A stretch of DNA of 64,000 bases from Ephydatia muelleri (Eukaryota > Porifera > Demospongiae > Spongillida > Spongillidae). Below the pieces are notes generated by a model that saw only the letters and a program-made list of their open reading frames with translations, was not told the DNA's origin and searched no databases. This document shows positions 21,006-31,434 of this stretch, piece after piece. Numbering within the stretch: the first letter of the stretch is position 1; the number at the start of each line of letters is the position of its first letter. The position numbers were made by a program, and so were the translations under genes. The stretch lies in NCBI GenBank assembly GCA_013339895.1, contig JABACO010000004.1, forward strand, positions 6,769,582 through 6,833,581. The letters are read 5' to 3'.

Positions 21006-22337
21006 GATTAGTTCTTGTGCTTTCACATCACAATTACACTTCCAATCCGTTTAATCCATCTCAAGGAGTCAGACTCTTTCAAATCTCGCTTTCCGCCAGT
21101 ATTGTTAGCTGGAACAGACATAATTCGATCCTATGTGGCTTTTCAGCTGGCCATAAGTGTAAGCCACAAGTACTGGCTTGGTGGAGGACAGGTGAAGGGG
21201 CAGGTGGAACACTAGCCTGCAGATGGTGTTGTGGCCTCTTTGCCTCAATTGCCATACTTCCCCGCAGCCAATGGCATGCAGGACCAACCCAACTCCTGGC
21301 ATTTGGGTCCATTGGAGTGGAGCTTGTGGTCCTCATCTGCATAGGCTTCCCTATCCTGTTCACACGACTCACCCAAGATGGCAGAGCAGTGGTGATGTAA
21401 TGGTGATATCTAATGTGGCAGGTTTGCCTCTGTCCCTTCCAGCAATGAGAATGTCAGCAGGTGTGGTGTGGTCTCTTGTTATGCCATGACCCTTCTCCAC
21501 ACTAACTGTTCATCATGTTGGCATGACAACAGAGGTCAACGACCACATCCCACATGCAGTTAGGGTATATGGCCACATCTCCCTCATGCCTGCAGGTCAT
21601 GGCATGGTGATCAAGAGGATCAAGAGCAGTATCTGGACACAATTAGCAACAACCACATCCCATAAGTCATCTGCTGGTAATGGAATTTATAAGCCATCAA
21701 TATAAGAAGGATATTTCAAATCAAGAAATTATGTTTGTTGGCATAGCATGCTTGTCAATTATTGTGATTGAAATTTCTGAAGACAGGCTTCAATCGATAC
21801 GGACTTTGCGTCGATGGTCAATTTATGCATTGAAAAATTTGTAAAATTGCATCGATGGAATATTTTCTATTTTAAAATATGTACACAGTATGTATTGTGT
21901 TTTTCAGAAACTGTCTATCGTCATCAAATAATCAAAATAACCCTCAAAATCTGCTTCCAAACTACCTTCCAAATCACTATTGTTAACCTACATGAACACG
22001 TGTGGGCAAAGTGTTAGCTTTTTGTACTTGATGATGTTTTTATTAATTTGTTTTGTAATAGTATTTCTTTCACTTAGGTATGGCTATGTACTGTTAATTG
22101 GTATCCATTTGATATTGAAATTCAATTACCTTAACCACTGGTTTAACAAATTCAGCACATTGATTATGTTTTGACCATTATGGACACGACCAGGTTTAGG
22201 TAACCACTAACAGAATTGTCTAAGACATAGAGACTACAACGGTTGTTAACTAGTCAGCTGCTATGTACTCCTTTTATTTCCGTGATTGAGGACCACACTC
22301 CTGTGTTCTTTTATGTTCCATCTTGCATAACTAGCTA
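21006..22337 (+). repeat. Duplicated block D, upstream of TRIM-NHL gene 2
   Basis: Shares about 200 bp at its start with 48080-48282 that copy 1 lacks, then parallels 4332-5398 and 48282-49390. Its role is presumed upstream regulatory or 5' untranslated sequence of gene 2. Confidence 0.65.
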
Positions 22338-22752
22338 AGAATTAACCAGGTGTCTGGATTCTTATACTGTAATACTAACCCTGTGTTGCACTTTTTGCAA
22401 CATACCCATTTTAATGTTGATTTGAATGGGCTAAATAATTCAAGTGCTGCGTAAGGACTGGATAGACTACTAAATTTAGTTATTGTATTCTTCACTACCA
22501 ACAGTGTGGTTATGGAGAAACCATAATATTTTAGCTATTGTCCGGTGGTCATTTATATGCTGTTATGCATATCTATAGCTAAGCATTCATCAGGTGTTTG
22601 GATTCTTATGCTACAATACTAGCCCTGAAGCTGTAACACATGTACAGTAGTTTAATTGATTTTGAATTGCGTAGGTCCATAAATTCAAGTGCTTTTGTAT
22701 AGACTGCACTATTTTATTCTTCACTACCAACAGTGTGGTTATGGAGAAACCC
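22338..22752 (+). repeat. Tandem duplication of the acceptor/start region, copy 2
   Basis: Units are about 22338-22528 and 22589-22752, as at copy 1. The first unit again opens ATG GAG AAA CCA and stops with TAA (22512-22526). Confidence 0.75.
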
Positions 22753-24930
22753 TTTCCACACATGACCTGTGGTGTGTGCTCCAAGCCCTACAATGATCCA
22801 AGAATTCTGTCATGTTTGCACTCCTGTCTACAATGTCTCCATCATGAGATAGAGAAAAGTGGTTCCCAACAAATGTTCCAATGTCCCATCTGTGAACAAA
22901 ACATCAACATCCCAGTGGGAGGGGCCAGTGTTCTCCCTCAGAACCTCCATCTTGGATTTGAAGTAGAGGTAGCAGGGTACATGTCCAAGATGACCAGTAA
23001 CAGTGATGTAGCATGTGACCAATGCGCTGAAGGAAGCAGTGATCCTGCAGTGGTGTTCTGTTGTGCTTGCCATCACTTTCTGTGTGCCTTCTGCCTTGAA
23101 CACCACAAGCGCAATCGAATAGTGTCCAGACACAGAATTGTTGGACTAGACCAGGAGGGAGCCAGACAACTGCACACCACCATGAAGCCAGGAGATCATT
23201 ACTGCTCTCAGCCTAACCATGAGGACAATAAATTGAATTTTTATTGTGAGACTTGTAGCTTGCTGGTATGCCCTCACTGCACTACAGGTACCCACAAAAG
23301 CCACTCTGTGAAGGAAATATCCACAGTAGCAAAGACCCATCAAATGGAAATCTCAGGAGCACTTGAAGATGCAAACGAGGTAGTGACAAAGCTGACTGGA
23401 GCCATTGATGAAAATAACAGGATGATAGAACAAGTGGAGATATCCAAACGAACTGCTTTCTTGGCCATCAACCAAGCCTTTGAAATACTTCAGCAAAGAT
23501 TGGATGAAAGGAAAAAGACACTATTATCGGAGTTGGAGGCCATTTCACTGTCCAAGACAACAGCTCTGACCCTCCAGAAGGAACATTTTGAGAAGATGGT
23601 TGGAGACATTGGTCACTACACTGATATGGCCTCCCAGATTCTGCAGACCCACACTGACCATGAGATTGTAGCATTGGGAGGACTCATACCCACTGAACTG
23701 CAGGCCACCCTCAAGAGGGTCCAGACCATTTCCCTCACTCCAAACCAACACAGCAACATATCTGTGTCTGTGAAAACAGATGATCTTGTCAGGCAGCTAT
23801 CCAAATTAGGTGAAATTATTGTATTCTCCCCTTCTCCATCTTCATGCACATGGATGTCCACATCAGTAGCCAAGGTGGGGACCAGGTACCATGTTAAGGT
23901 ACAAAGCAAGACCTCAGAGGGGGCTGAGTACCCACATGGTGGTGTAGAGGTGAAGGGTGAGATGAGGTCCAAGACCCATAATAGAGCAGTTGTGTATGGA
24001 GAGGTGGAGGACCACAGGGATGGTACCTACACCATCACCCTCACCCCTCAAACTGCTGGTCCTCACCAGCTCCTCATCACAATGGATGGTCAGCATGTAC
24101 AGAATAGTCCTAATGACCTTGATGTGAGGCCTAAACGTGACTACCATACCTTATGTAATGACCAACAAGTGATCCAGTGTAAGGCGCCTAGATGTGTAGC
24201 CATCCATGACAATGGAGACATCTATGTAGGGAGTGGTGATCACTGCATTTATGTGTTTGATCAAACAGGTCAACTGAAGAATACCATAGGTAGTAGTGGA
24301 AGTGGTGATGGTCAGTTCTCTTATCCACGTGGTATATCCATCAAGGGAGATGTGTTGTATGTTGCTGATAGTGGCAACGATCGTGTACAGAAGTTGACAT
24401 CAAGTGGAAAGTTCCTTCATAAGTTTGGTCAGCAGGGATCAGGTCAGGGACAGTTCAATTGGCCAGTGGCTGTCATCATTGACTCCAACAACAAACTGAT
24501 TGTCTCTGACTTTAATAACCATAGGATACAATTATTCAATGAAAATGGTGGTTGGTTATTAACCATAGATGGTAATGGCTCAGGCAATCATAGTTTTCAG
24601 TCTCCATGGGGTCTTGCCTTGGACCCTCAGGGAAACATTCATGTTACAGCCCAAGGTTCAAACACTATCAAAGTGTTTAGCAAAGAAGGTGTGCATGTCA
24701 GAATGTATGGTGATTCTAATGGTCCCAGAGGACTAGCCATTGATGGTGAAGGTTACAGCCTTGTCAGTGAGAATAGTGGCAATTGTCTCTCCATCTATGA
24801 TCCTGAAGGGATCAAGATCCACACAGTGGGAAATCTGAAGCATCCCCATGGTACTGCACTAGATCCCAGAGATGGCAGTGTGTTCATTGCTTACTATGGT
24901 GCTAACACTGTATTGAAGTATTGTATTTGA
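22741..24930 (+). CDS. TRIM-NHL protein 2, RING altered
   Basis: A single-exon paralogue of gene 1, 729 residues, same domain order. A 3-base deletion removes the Phe between H27 and C30. The RING spacing becomes His-X1-Cys where the family has His-X2-Cys, which may weaken zinc binding. B-boxes, coiled coil, filamin and six NHL blades are otherwise complete, and B-box 2 keeps all eight ligands. The NHL domain differs from gene 1 mostly by replacement substitutions at blade-equivalent positions. The 3' flank leaves the duplicated segment soon after the stop. The ATG at 22741 follows an acceptor-like 'ttcactaccaacag'. If the RING is impaired it might act as a non-catalytic family member; that is inference. 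Confidence 0.88.
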   Translation: MEKPFPHMTCGVCSKPYNDPRILSCLHSCLQCLHHEIEKSGSQQMFQCPICEQNINIPVGGASVLPQNLHLGFEVEVAGYMSKMTSNSDVACDQCAEGSSDPAVVFCCACHHFLCAFCLEHHKRNRIVSRHRIVGLDQEGARQLHTTMKPGDHYCSQPNHEDNKLNFYCETCSLLVCPHCTTGTHKSHSVKEISTVAKTHQMEISGALEDANEVVTKLTGAIDENNRMIEQVEISKRTAFLAINQAFEILQQRLDERKKTLLSELEAISLSKTTALTLQKEHFEKMVGDIGHYTDMASQILQTHTDHEIVALGGLIPTELQATLKRVQTISLTPNQHSNISVSVKTDDLVRQLSKLGEIIVFSPSPSSCTWMSTSVAKVGTRYHVKVQSKTSEGAEYPHGGVEVKGEMRSKTHNRAVVYGEVEDHRDGTYTITLTPQTAGPHQLLITMDGQHVQNSPNDLDVRPKRDYHTLCNDQQVIQCKAPRCVAIHDNGDIYVGSGDHCIYVFDQTGQLKNTIGSSGSGDGQFSYPRGISIKGDVLYVADSGNDRVQKLTSSGKFLHKFGQQGSGQGQFNWPVAVIIDSNNKLIVSDFNNHRIQLFNENGGWLLTIDGNGSGNHSFQSPWGLALDPQGNIHVTAQGSNTIKVFSKEGVHVRMYGDSNGPRGLAIDGEGYSLVSENSGNCLSIYDPEGIKIHTVGNLKHPHGTALDPRDGSVFIAYYGANTVLKYCI

Positions 24931-25017
24931 AAAGTGAATGTGATGTAATGTGCATTAATGTGATACTCGTAGAACATTTTCAAGTGGATGTGATGTAAAT
25001 ATGTGAACATGATTGAT

Positions 25018-25023
25018 ATTAAA
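25018..25023 (+). terminator. Possible variant polyadenylation signal ATTAAA
   Basis: The variant hexamer lies about 88 bases after the stop of TRIM-NHL gene 2. The AATAAA of the other two copies is not preserved. Confidence 0.35.
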
Positions 25024-25439
25024 ATGTGTATGGTCAACCGTATTGAGTAATTTGCAGCTGTCCTGTTGCCTGTCGGTTACAGTATTAATTGAGTTTATAT
25101 ATGGGATCATTTCAGCAAAAAGGGAAAGTAGTGCACACATTATAACATTATAACATTTCTACTATGCAATAGAAATATAACGCCTGCTTTGAAATGTATG
25201 GCTGTTTAAAATAAGAAGACTTACAACTCCATGACAGATTCCAGAAGCAATGTGTATAGCACATTTCAGACTTTTGACTTCTAGAATGTTAAAAAAAAAA
25301 AAAAATTAGATATCTTGAAAAAAAACACGTTAGGTCCCTTCTCGGAGAAACAATGCCATGTAATGTTACTCCAATGGTGGCAGTGATGCCTGAACCAAAT
25401 TGCATGGGTGTGGCTTTTTCGGTTGTAAGTCATTTGTTT

Positions 25440-26570
25440 TTGTGTGGTTTCCTAAAGGGGTGGGTGGGGTCATGGTGGAATGTGAGGATGACACCTTGGC
25501 CTCCTACTCAGAAGACGAAAAAGAAATGGAGAAGGCTGAGAGAGCAGTGGAATAGAAGATGGCCAAGAAACGCAAGCTGCACGATGTCAGGGTGAGAGAG
25601 GAGGCGGCCACCAGATAGGACACAGCTCCCAACCTACACAGCAACTAAGCTCCCCTAACCCTCAAGATGGCAGGTGGTGTGGTTTCCAGGCCCATGGGGT
25701 CATGTTTTCACTGTGGTGAGCTGGACCACTTCAGTGTGTGAAGAGTGTGCTGTATCCTTTGTCCAAGGGTAGTGGACACGTGGCTGGTGAGAGCACTTGG
25801 TGTAGGAGTGCTGACATAGGGACACCTAATTGTGTAGCACATGTGCGGGAGCACCTTCCATTGGTGAGGAAGGTGTTTGCCTTTATGGGTACAGGAGCTT
25901 TGTGCATCATCATGGGTTTAGGATACTTTTAAAAGTGGTTCTGTCCTTGCTTGGTTTGACCTTGGATTTAGAGAAAAGGGTGTATTTAAGTACCTGAGGC
26001 ATACATTAGAGCCTTATACAGCGTTGACTAGAAGTAGCTGTAAAACAATCAAGCCCGATGTGGCATGTCTTAGGTAGAATAATATCCATGGGTATAGCAG
26101 TGGGTGTGGCATGTAGCCAGGTTCATGACATGGGCATTGTATGCGTTGTTGGAAACCTGGCAAGCATGGTAGCATAGAGCTTCAGATTTGGACAGAATGC
26201 CTTGATGAGTTTAATGCACAACCAGTATGGCATAGGCCAGCTGCAGCTAGGTGTGTGTACTCAGATGCTAGCGACACAGGGTAAGGTGGGTATGCAGTAG
26301 AGCATGGCATGCATATCGCTCAGGGCAACTGGTTGCCAGATGAAGATATGCAGAGGGAAATAATGACAGGGGGGAGGGTGCTGGAATCTCTCCAGAAGCA
26401 GTAGAATCATGGATTCACTGTAGACTGGCATGGGGAGAGCAACTGGTGGGGTCCACCTCCCATACCAAGGGTTATTAGGCATGCTGAGAAATGTGGAGCC
26501 CATGGGACACTGTTGTTGGGAATCTGTCCTATGATGTGGCCAGCTGGGCACCATTTAAAGTGAACACATG
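25440..26570 (+). pseudogene. Decayed DIRS-type gag/RT/RNase H
   Basis: A plus-strand relic of an element related to the one at 42371-47155. Near 25700 a gag zinc-knuckle remnant (CFHCGELDHF) is followed by a stop. From about 26065 the frames read VGRIISMGIAVG and later FNAQPVWHRPAAARCVYSDASDTG, which parallel the RT/RNase H junction of the complete element. A stop then interrupts GGYAVEHG. Near 26470 VIRHAEKCGAHGTL corresponds to the C-terminal region. Several frames, stops and large deletions make it non-functional. It lies between TRIM-NHL gene 2 and the CCDC47-like gene and may have displaced the 5' part of the latter. Confidence 0.75.
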
Positions 26571-26865
26571 GGCATGGCCACTGTAAGAGAGGTTGGTCAG
26601 ACCTTTCAGAGCAGACTCACACTTGTTTAGCTGGAGGTTCCCCAATACGACAGTGCTTTGCAATGAGAATATACTTTGGTGTTGGATTGCAGTGTGTATC
26701 CTCACACACACACAACAGAGGTAGAGGTACTTCAGAAGAACTTTTCCTACAGTGTATGTTGGTATGTTGTGTGATATGTATCAGCTCCACCACACACAAC
26801 CTGTGGCCACAAACTCTTCATGTTCATCAAGCTCTTTATTCCTGTATCTTTTTTTATCTCAAATC
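26571..26865. other. No gene recognised
   Basis: Spacer between the DIRS relic and the pyrimidine-rich stretch preceding the CCDC47-like exons. Earlier exons of that gene were looked for here and not found. Confidence 0.35.
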
Positions 26866-26869
26866 GACA

Positions 26870-27206
26870 GACCACCCACCACACCCCTCCTCCCACATCC
26901 TGCCATTACTTTCATCCCACCCTCCTCTCCATCCACCATCACACCATCTCCATCCACCATCCACCCACCTCTCCATCCACCATCACACCATCTCCATCCA
27001 CCATCCACCCACCTCTCCATCCACCATCCACACCATCTACCACTCCTTTCCACCCACCATCCCTCTCTCCACCATCCCACACTCCCTACAAACCTCCTCT
27101 ACACATTCTCCCTCTCATCCTTCCCACTTGTCAAGTGCTTTTCTTCTCCACATTCCTCCATTACCTTCTTCTTCACATCCTCTCCCCCCTATGTTATTTT
27201 CCGCAG
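26870..27206 (+). repeat. Pyrimidine-rich tract with CCATCCACC minisatellite
   Basis: Repeats of 'ccatccaccatcacacc' and 'ccatccacccacctct' with a roughly 53 bp period at 26930-27030, in a CT-rich tract ending in an acceptor-like 'ttttccgcag' at 27206. It is probably intronic. A candidate exon after 27206 could not be aligned convincingly to the CCDC47 family. Confidence 0.7.
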
Positions 27207-27357
27207 AACAAAATAAATTGGCCATCCATTGTAGAGTGGAAATGTGGTGAATTTTTATTTAGACACCTCGACTACTAGTTTTTAGTTCCTTGAAACTTTT
27301 GTATATCTCTTGCAAGGCCCCATCTCTACCCATTGCTTCCACCTTTCCAACTAACAG

Positions 27358-30300
27358 CTCCAGCGGAGGCAAGATCTGTTCACTTTGCTGCTGTCTCTGG
27401 TATGCCCCTCCCCAGATACTGTTGTAAGTCCTATCCCCATTACCTTTGTGCAAGGCCGCAAGTTGAATCCTGTGTTCAAACTTTCATTTCCTGCACCCAT
27501 CCTCCCTCATTTCCCAACCACAATCCACCCCCTCCCCACTCCCCTTTCCCCACCTCCCACTCCCCCTTCCCCCACCTCGTATTTCTTCCCTGCCCTTCCC
27601 TCTCCACTTTCCCTCTTCACTTCCCACCCTCACTCTCCTCTCTGTATTCCTTCCTCTACCTCTTCCCCATCACCGCCTCATCATCCAACCCTTTTAGATG
27701 CTCACCTTTCAGCCAGCAGCTGATGATATGGACAATATGGTGCTGGCTCTGGGCCAGAAGAAGACCATCCTTAAGCATAGCAAGGACCTTGAGGATTTGG
27801 TGTGTGAGTGAGCATGATTGGGGGAGGGTGTGTGTGGGAGGGGTAAGAGTCCAAGTTGGAATTGATGCAGCATTTTCACAGAGACCTCTGGTACACATTT
27901 GTGTGTACATGTGTGTGTATGTGTGTGGCTTTGTTTGTAGTGTGTGTGTTGGCTATTATGTGTGTGTGGTGAATGTGTGTAGGACTTCAGCCCCCTTTCC
28001 CTCCCACCATCATTCCTTACTCCTCTGCCTTTCCCTCCCTCTCCCAGAAACATTACTCCACCATTGTGCGCACCAAAGACCTTGACTCCTCCCTGATGGT
28101 CGTTTCGGATTCCTCAGAGGCCGTCACCCTCCTGCTGTCCAATCAGATTGTTGCATTTCTCAACAAGAATACCTCCTCCGTTGAGTACATCCACCTGAGT
28201 GACCTCCACACTGGTGCTGCTCGTGACAGGTGAGGAATGGTCCCTTCCCTTCATCCCTCCTCCAACCCACTCACCTGCCCACAGTCCTTATCACACCCTC
28301 TCTCATCATTGCTCTATATCCTCGCACATTGTATTATTTATCTTCTCCTTCTCTTTGACTCCTTCCCTACCCATCCTTTTCCCCATTCCCTCATCTTCCT
28401 TCTCTCCCTCCTCCCCATACCATCTCTTCCTCCACCCATTGCAATTGTCCTCCCCTGCAGTGATGATGCAGAGAGTGTGGCGGACAAAGAGCCTCAAAAG
28501 TGGCTTCAATTTTCATACCGGGGTGAGTGGAACAAGAATTTGTTTTGTCTTCAATTGTATTGAATTCCAGACGTGAAGCTGTGTTTTCTTGAGCCTTGAG
28601 CCTTAGTGTGGCTTGAGCTGTAATGTTGCGTGCTCTGGCATTTGATGGTATGACCCCATCATCAATGCCACTGTATGGAGGAGGTGGTGGTATGACCCCA
28701 TCATCAGTGCCACTGTATGGAGGAGGTGATGGCATGACCCCATCATCAGTGCCACTGTATGGAGGAGGTGGTGGTATGACCCCATCATCAATGCCACTGT
28801 ATGGAGGAGTAGTCTCGTACCCAGACCCTGATTCCCACAGCTGCGGATGGATTACATCACCGCTCTTTCCACGTAGCGGTGATGTAATCCATCCGCAGCT
28901 GTGGGAAACAGGGTCTGGGTACGAGACTAATGGAGGAGGTGGTGGTATGACCCCATCATCAGTGCCACTGTATGGAGGAGGTGGTGGTATGACCCCATCA
29001 TCAGTGTCACTGTATGGAGCAGGTGGTGGTATGACCCCATCATCAGTGCCACTGTATTGGAGGAGGTGGTGGTATGACCCCATCATGGTCGGTATCAAAC
29101 TGAGTTGTAATAAATAGACTGCAGGTGTTTCTGGTTCTAATAAAAGGCGTGATGATTCGTCAGACATTGTGATGGGAAAAGAAACCAGTGAAATTAGTTA
29201 GTAGATTTATTGAGAAAGGAATATTGGTATTGTGTGGTACAAGGTACAGTCCAGGTGCAGTGTGGAACAGTGTGGAAACAATAGCTAAATAGCCCTACGT
29301 TTGTCTGTATTTCGTTTGTCTGTATTTCGTTTGTCTGTATTTCTAATTTTAGGTCCATTCTATTGTGCATCCTGTAGTCCTGATAGTGTAGCCATTTTAG
29401 CTGTACTATTGGAGGTATTTCATTATATAGGTGAATTGAAAACTGATTGATACAAGTACATTTCTTTATTCATGACAGTGAGATGGGAGGGTAGAGGGTG
29501 ATGATTTAATCAATGATTGGACAACCTGAGTTCCAAGTACTAATGCCTCCTCCCCATTCCACAGTGACGAGTGCCCAGGATCCCCATGTCCTTTGTCCAG
29601 TTTGCCCTGTCTCTGCTGGATCATGTTAAGTCCATAAGGTTCGGCCGAGAGGTGGGTGCGTAGTGTTTTCACACCTTCTCTTGCATTGTGAAACATTTGT
29701 TGTGGCTTCATGGTGTGCATTGTGAAACATTTGTTGTGGCTTCATGGTGTGTACATTGTGCATGTACGTGAGGGCTTTTTTGCTTGTGTGTGTGTGTGTG
29801 TGTGTGTGGTACATATGTGCGTCTGCATGTGCGTAATTATGCATATGGATTGTTTCTGTGAAAAGGGACCTAATGCATGGTTTTTCAAGATTTCAAATTT
29901 TTGGATAATTAAAAGTCTGAAATGTCTTCTACACATTGCTTCTTACGCACTGAGAATTGGAGTATCTGTTGTGGAGTCGGAAGGCTCTGAATTTTTAATT
30001 AATGCAAGCATAACATTTCTATTGCGTGTACTGGAAATTTTATAATACATGCATTGTGTCTTTTTGTGTAGACACGATCCCATATGTATATGTGTGTTTG
30101 TACATGCACATAATGATGGACAAAAGTTGTTACATCATGAAAGCAGTCGCAATTCAATGCAATAGTCCAGCCCCTCCCCTCCCCCTAACTTAGTTTAATA
30201 TAGATGGATCCAGTAGATCATTCCTGGATATGTGCATGTACATGGCCTTCTAATTCTGGCCCTTGGGTCACCACTTTTGGCAGGTTAGACTGTACCTGTT

Positions 30301-31434
30301 TCATACATTGCAACTCTATATGGTTTCCCCATCCTCCTCACCCAGCTATATGGTTCCCCCATCCTCTTCACCCAGCTATGTGGTTCCCCCATCCTCCTCA
30401 CCCAGCTATATGGTTCCCTCATCCTCCTCACCCAGCTATGTGGTTCCCTCATCCTCCTCACCCAGCTATATGGTTCCCCCATCCTCCTCACCCAGCTTTG
30501 TGGTTCCCCCATCCTCCTCACCCAGCTATGTGGTTCCCCCATCCTCCTCACCAGCTATGTGGTTCTCCCATCCTCCTCACCCAGCTATGTGGTTCCCTCA
30601 TCCTCCTCACCTAGCTATATGGTTCCCTCATCCTCCTCACCCAGCTATATGGTTCCCCCATCCTCCTCACCCAGCTATGTGGTTCCCCCATCCTCCTCAC
30701 CCAGCTATGTGGTTCTCCCATCCTCCTCACCAGCTATGTGGTTCTCCCATCCTCCTCACCCTGCTATGTGGTTCCCCCATCCTCCTCACCAGCTATGTGG
30801 TTCTCCCATCCTCCTCACCCTGCTATGTGGTTCCCCCATCCTCCTCACCCAGCTATGTGGTTCCTCACCTACTGTATAGCTATGCAGAGACGTTTCAGTG
30901 TATTGTGAAATGGGGATCTGGTGGCTTGCACATGTCTAGTTGCTGACTAATTAGAACTAATAGTGTGTAGGTCACTTTCAGTCTGGTTATCTTGCTAGAG
31001 ATTTGGTTATCTGGTTAGACATTTTAGGAGTTGACCTGGTTCATTGAGTCATGAGGCCACTTTTGTAGGGCAAAGAAAAAGTGCAGAAGGGTCGATTGAA
31101 GGTGACACAGAACTTGGAGAAACTGCAGCACTCCCAGAGACAAGAGGTGTGTGTGTGTTCATATGTGGGTCTGTACCTGTGCGTATGTGTGTTGGCAAGG
31201 TAATGTATGACTGGCTGCACAGCAAAGAAAGGAAGACAAAAAGAAGGCAGAAAAGGTGAAGATGCTGAATGAGTCAGACCCTGAGAAAACAAGGAAGTGG
31301 GAGGTATACGTATGTGTGTGTTTCCGGCCATCATTGGTTAGCTTTCAAAACCCCACCACATGGCAATGCATAGGAGAAAGAACACCTTGAAGAAGATGGG
31401 ACCCAAAATGAAGCAGATGAAAATAAAGGGTTAA
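27358..31434 (+). CDS. CCDC47-like gene, C-terminal half in eight exons
   Basis: Eight consistent GT-AG exons: 27358-27423, 27698-27799, 28048-28229, 28461-28522, 29572-29651, 31069-31146, 31223-31303, 31342-31434. They total 744 bases including the TAA, and all junction phases agree. The product follows animal CCDC47 from the LKRQDLL region (here LQRRQDLF) through the DMD-V-A-G segment. It continues to the charged tail (REGKEKVQKGRLKVTQNLEK, QRKEDKKKAEK, ESDPEKTRKWE) and ends in the Met/Lys-rich KMGPKMKQMKIKG. CCDC47 is an ER membrane protein of the PAT complex that helps insert multipass membrane proteins. The N-terminal half with the signal peptide, acidic region and membrane segment is not found, so the gene is partial here or its 5' exons were displaced by the DIRS relic upstream. 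Confidence 0.8.
28649..29090 (+). repeat. 42 bp minisatellite in a CCDC47-like intron
   Basis: Units of about 42 bp containing 'tatgaccccatcatcagtgc' and 'cactgtatggaggaggtg'. Four lie before and about three after an inserted hairpin element (28810-28929), all in the intron between exons 28522 and 29572. Confidence 0.9.
28810..28929. mobile_element. Hairpin MITE inserted in the minisatellite
   Basis: Two 55 bp arms (28810-28864 and 28875-28929) are complementary except for one base and are separated by a 10 bp loop. The terminus is TAGTCTCGTACCCAGACC, which begins and ends with TA, consistent with TA target use. It interrupts the 42 bp repeat array. No coding capacity. Confidence 0.85.
29298..29342 (+). 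repeat. 15 bp triplet repeat
   Basis: Three direct copies of 'cgtttgtctgtattt', intronic. Confidence 0.85.
29670..29750 (+). repeat. Short tandem duplication in an intron
   Basis: A unit of about 36 bp containing 'cattgtgaaacatttgttgt' occurs twice, at about 29684-29719 and 29720-29755. A short (TG)n run follows at 29787-29808. Confidence 0.8.
30318..30872 (+). repeat. 30 bp minisatellite in a CCDC47-like intron
   Basis: About eighteen units of 'cagctatgtggttccccc' plus 'atcctcctcacc', with variants 'tatatgg' and 'ctctgg'. It lies between exons ending at 29651 and starting at 31069. Frames on both strands stay open by periodicity only. Confidence 0.95.

Noticed and set aside
27259-27453. 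Minus-strand exon-like frame ending in a stop overlapping AATAAA
   Set aside because: The plus strand of the same DNA carries the CCDC47-like exon 27358-27423 in correct phase with the next seven exons, so the minus-strand reading is a shadow.
28391-29167. 258-codon minus-strand frame, Pro/Ser/Tyr-rich
   Set aside because: It is the antisense of the 42 bp minisatellite and the hairpin MITE within an intron.
30204-30946. Open frames over the 30 bp array on both strands
   Set aside because: Periodicity artefact of a minisatellite lying in an intron of the CCDC47-like gene.
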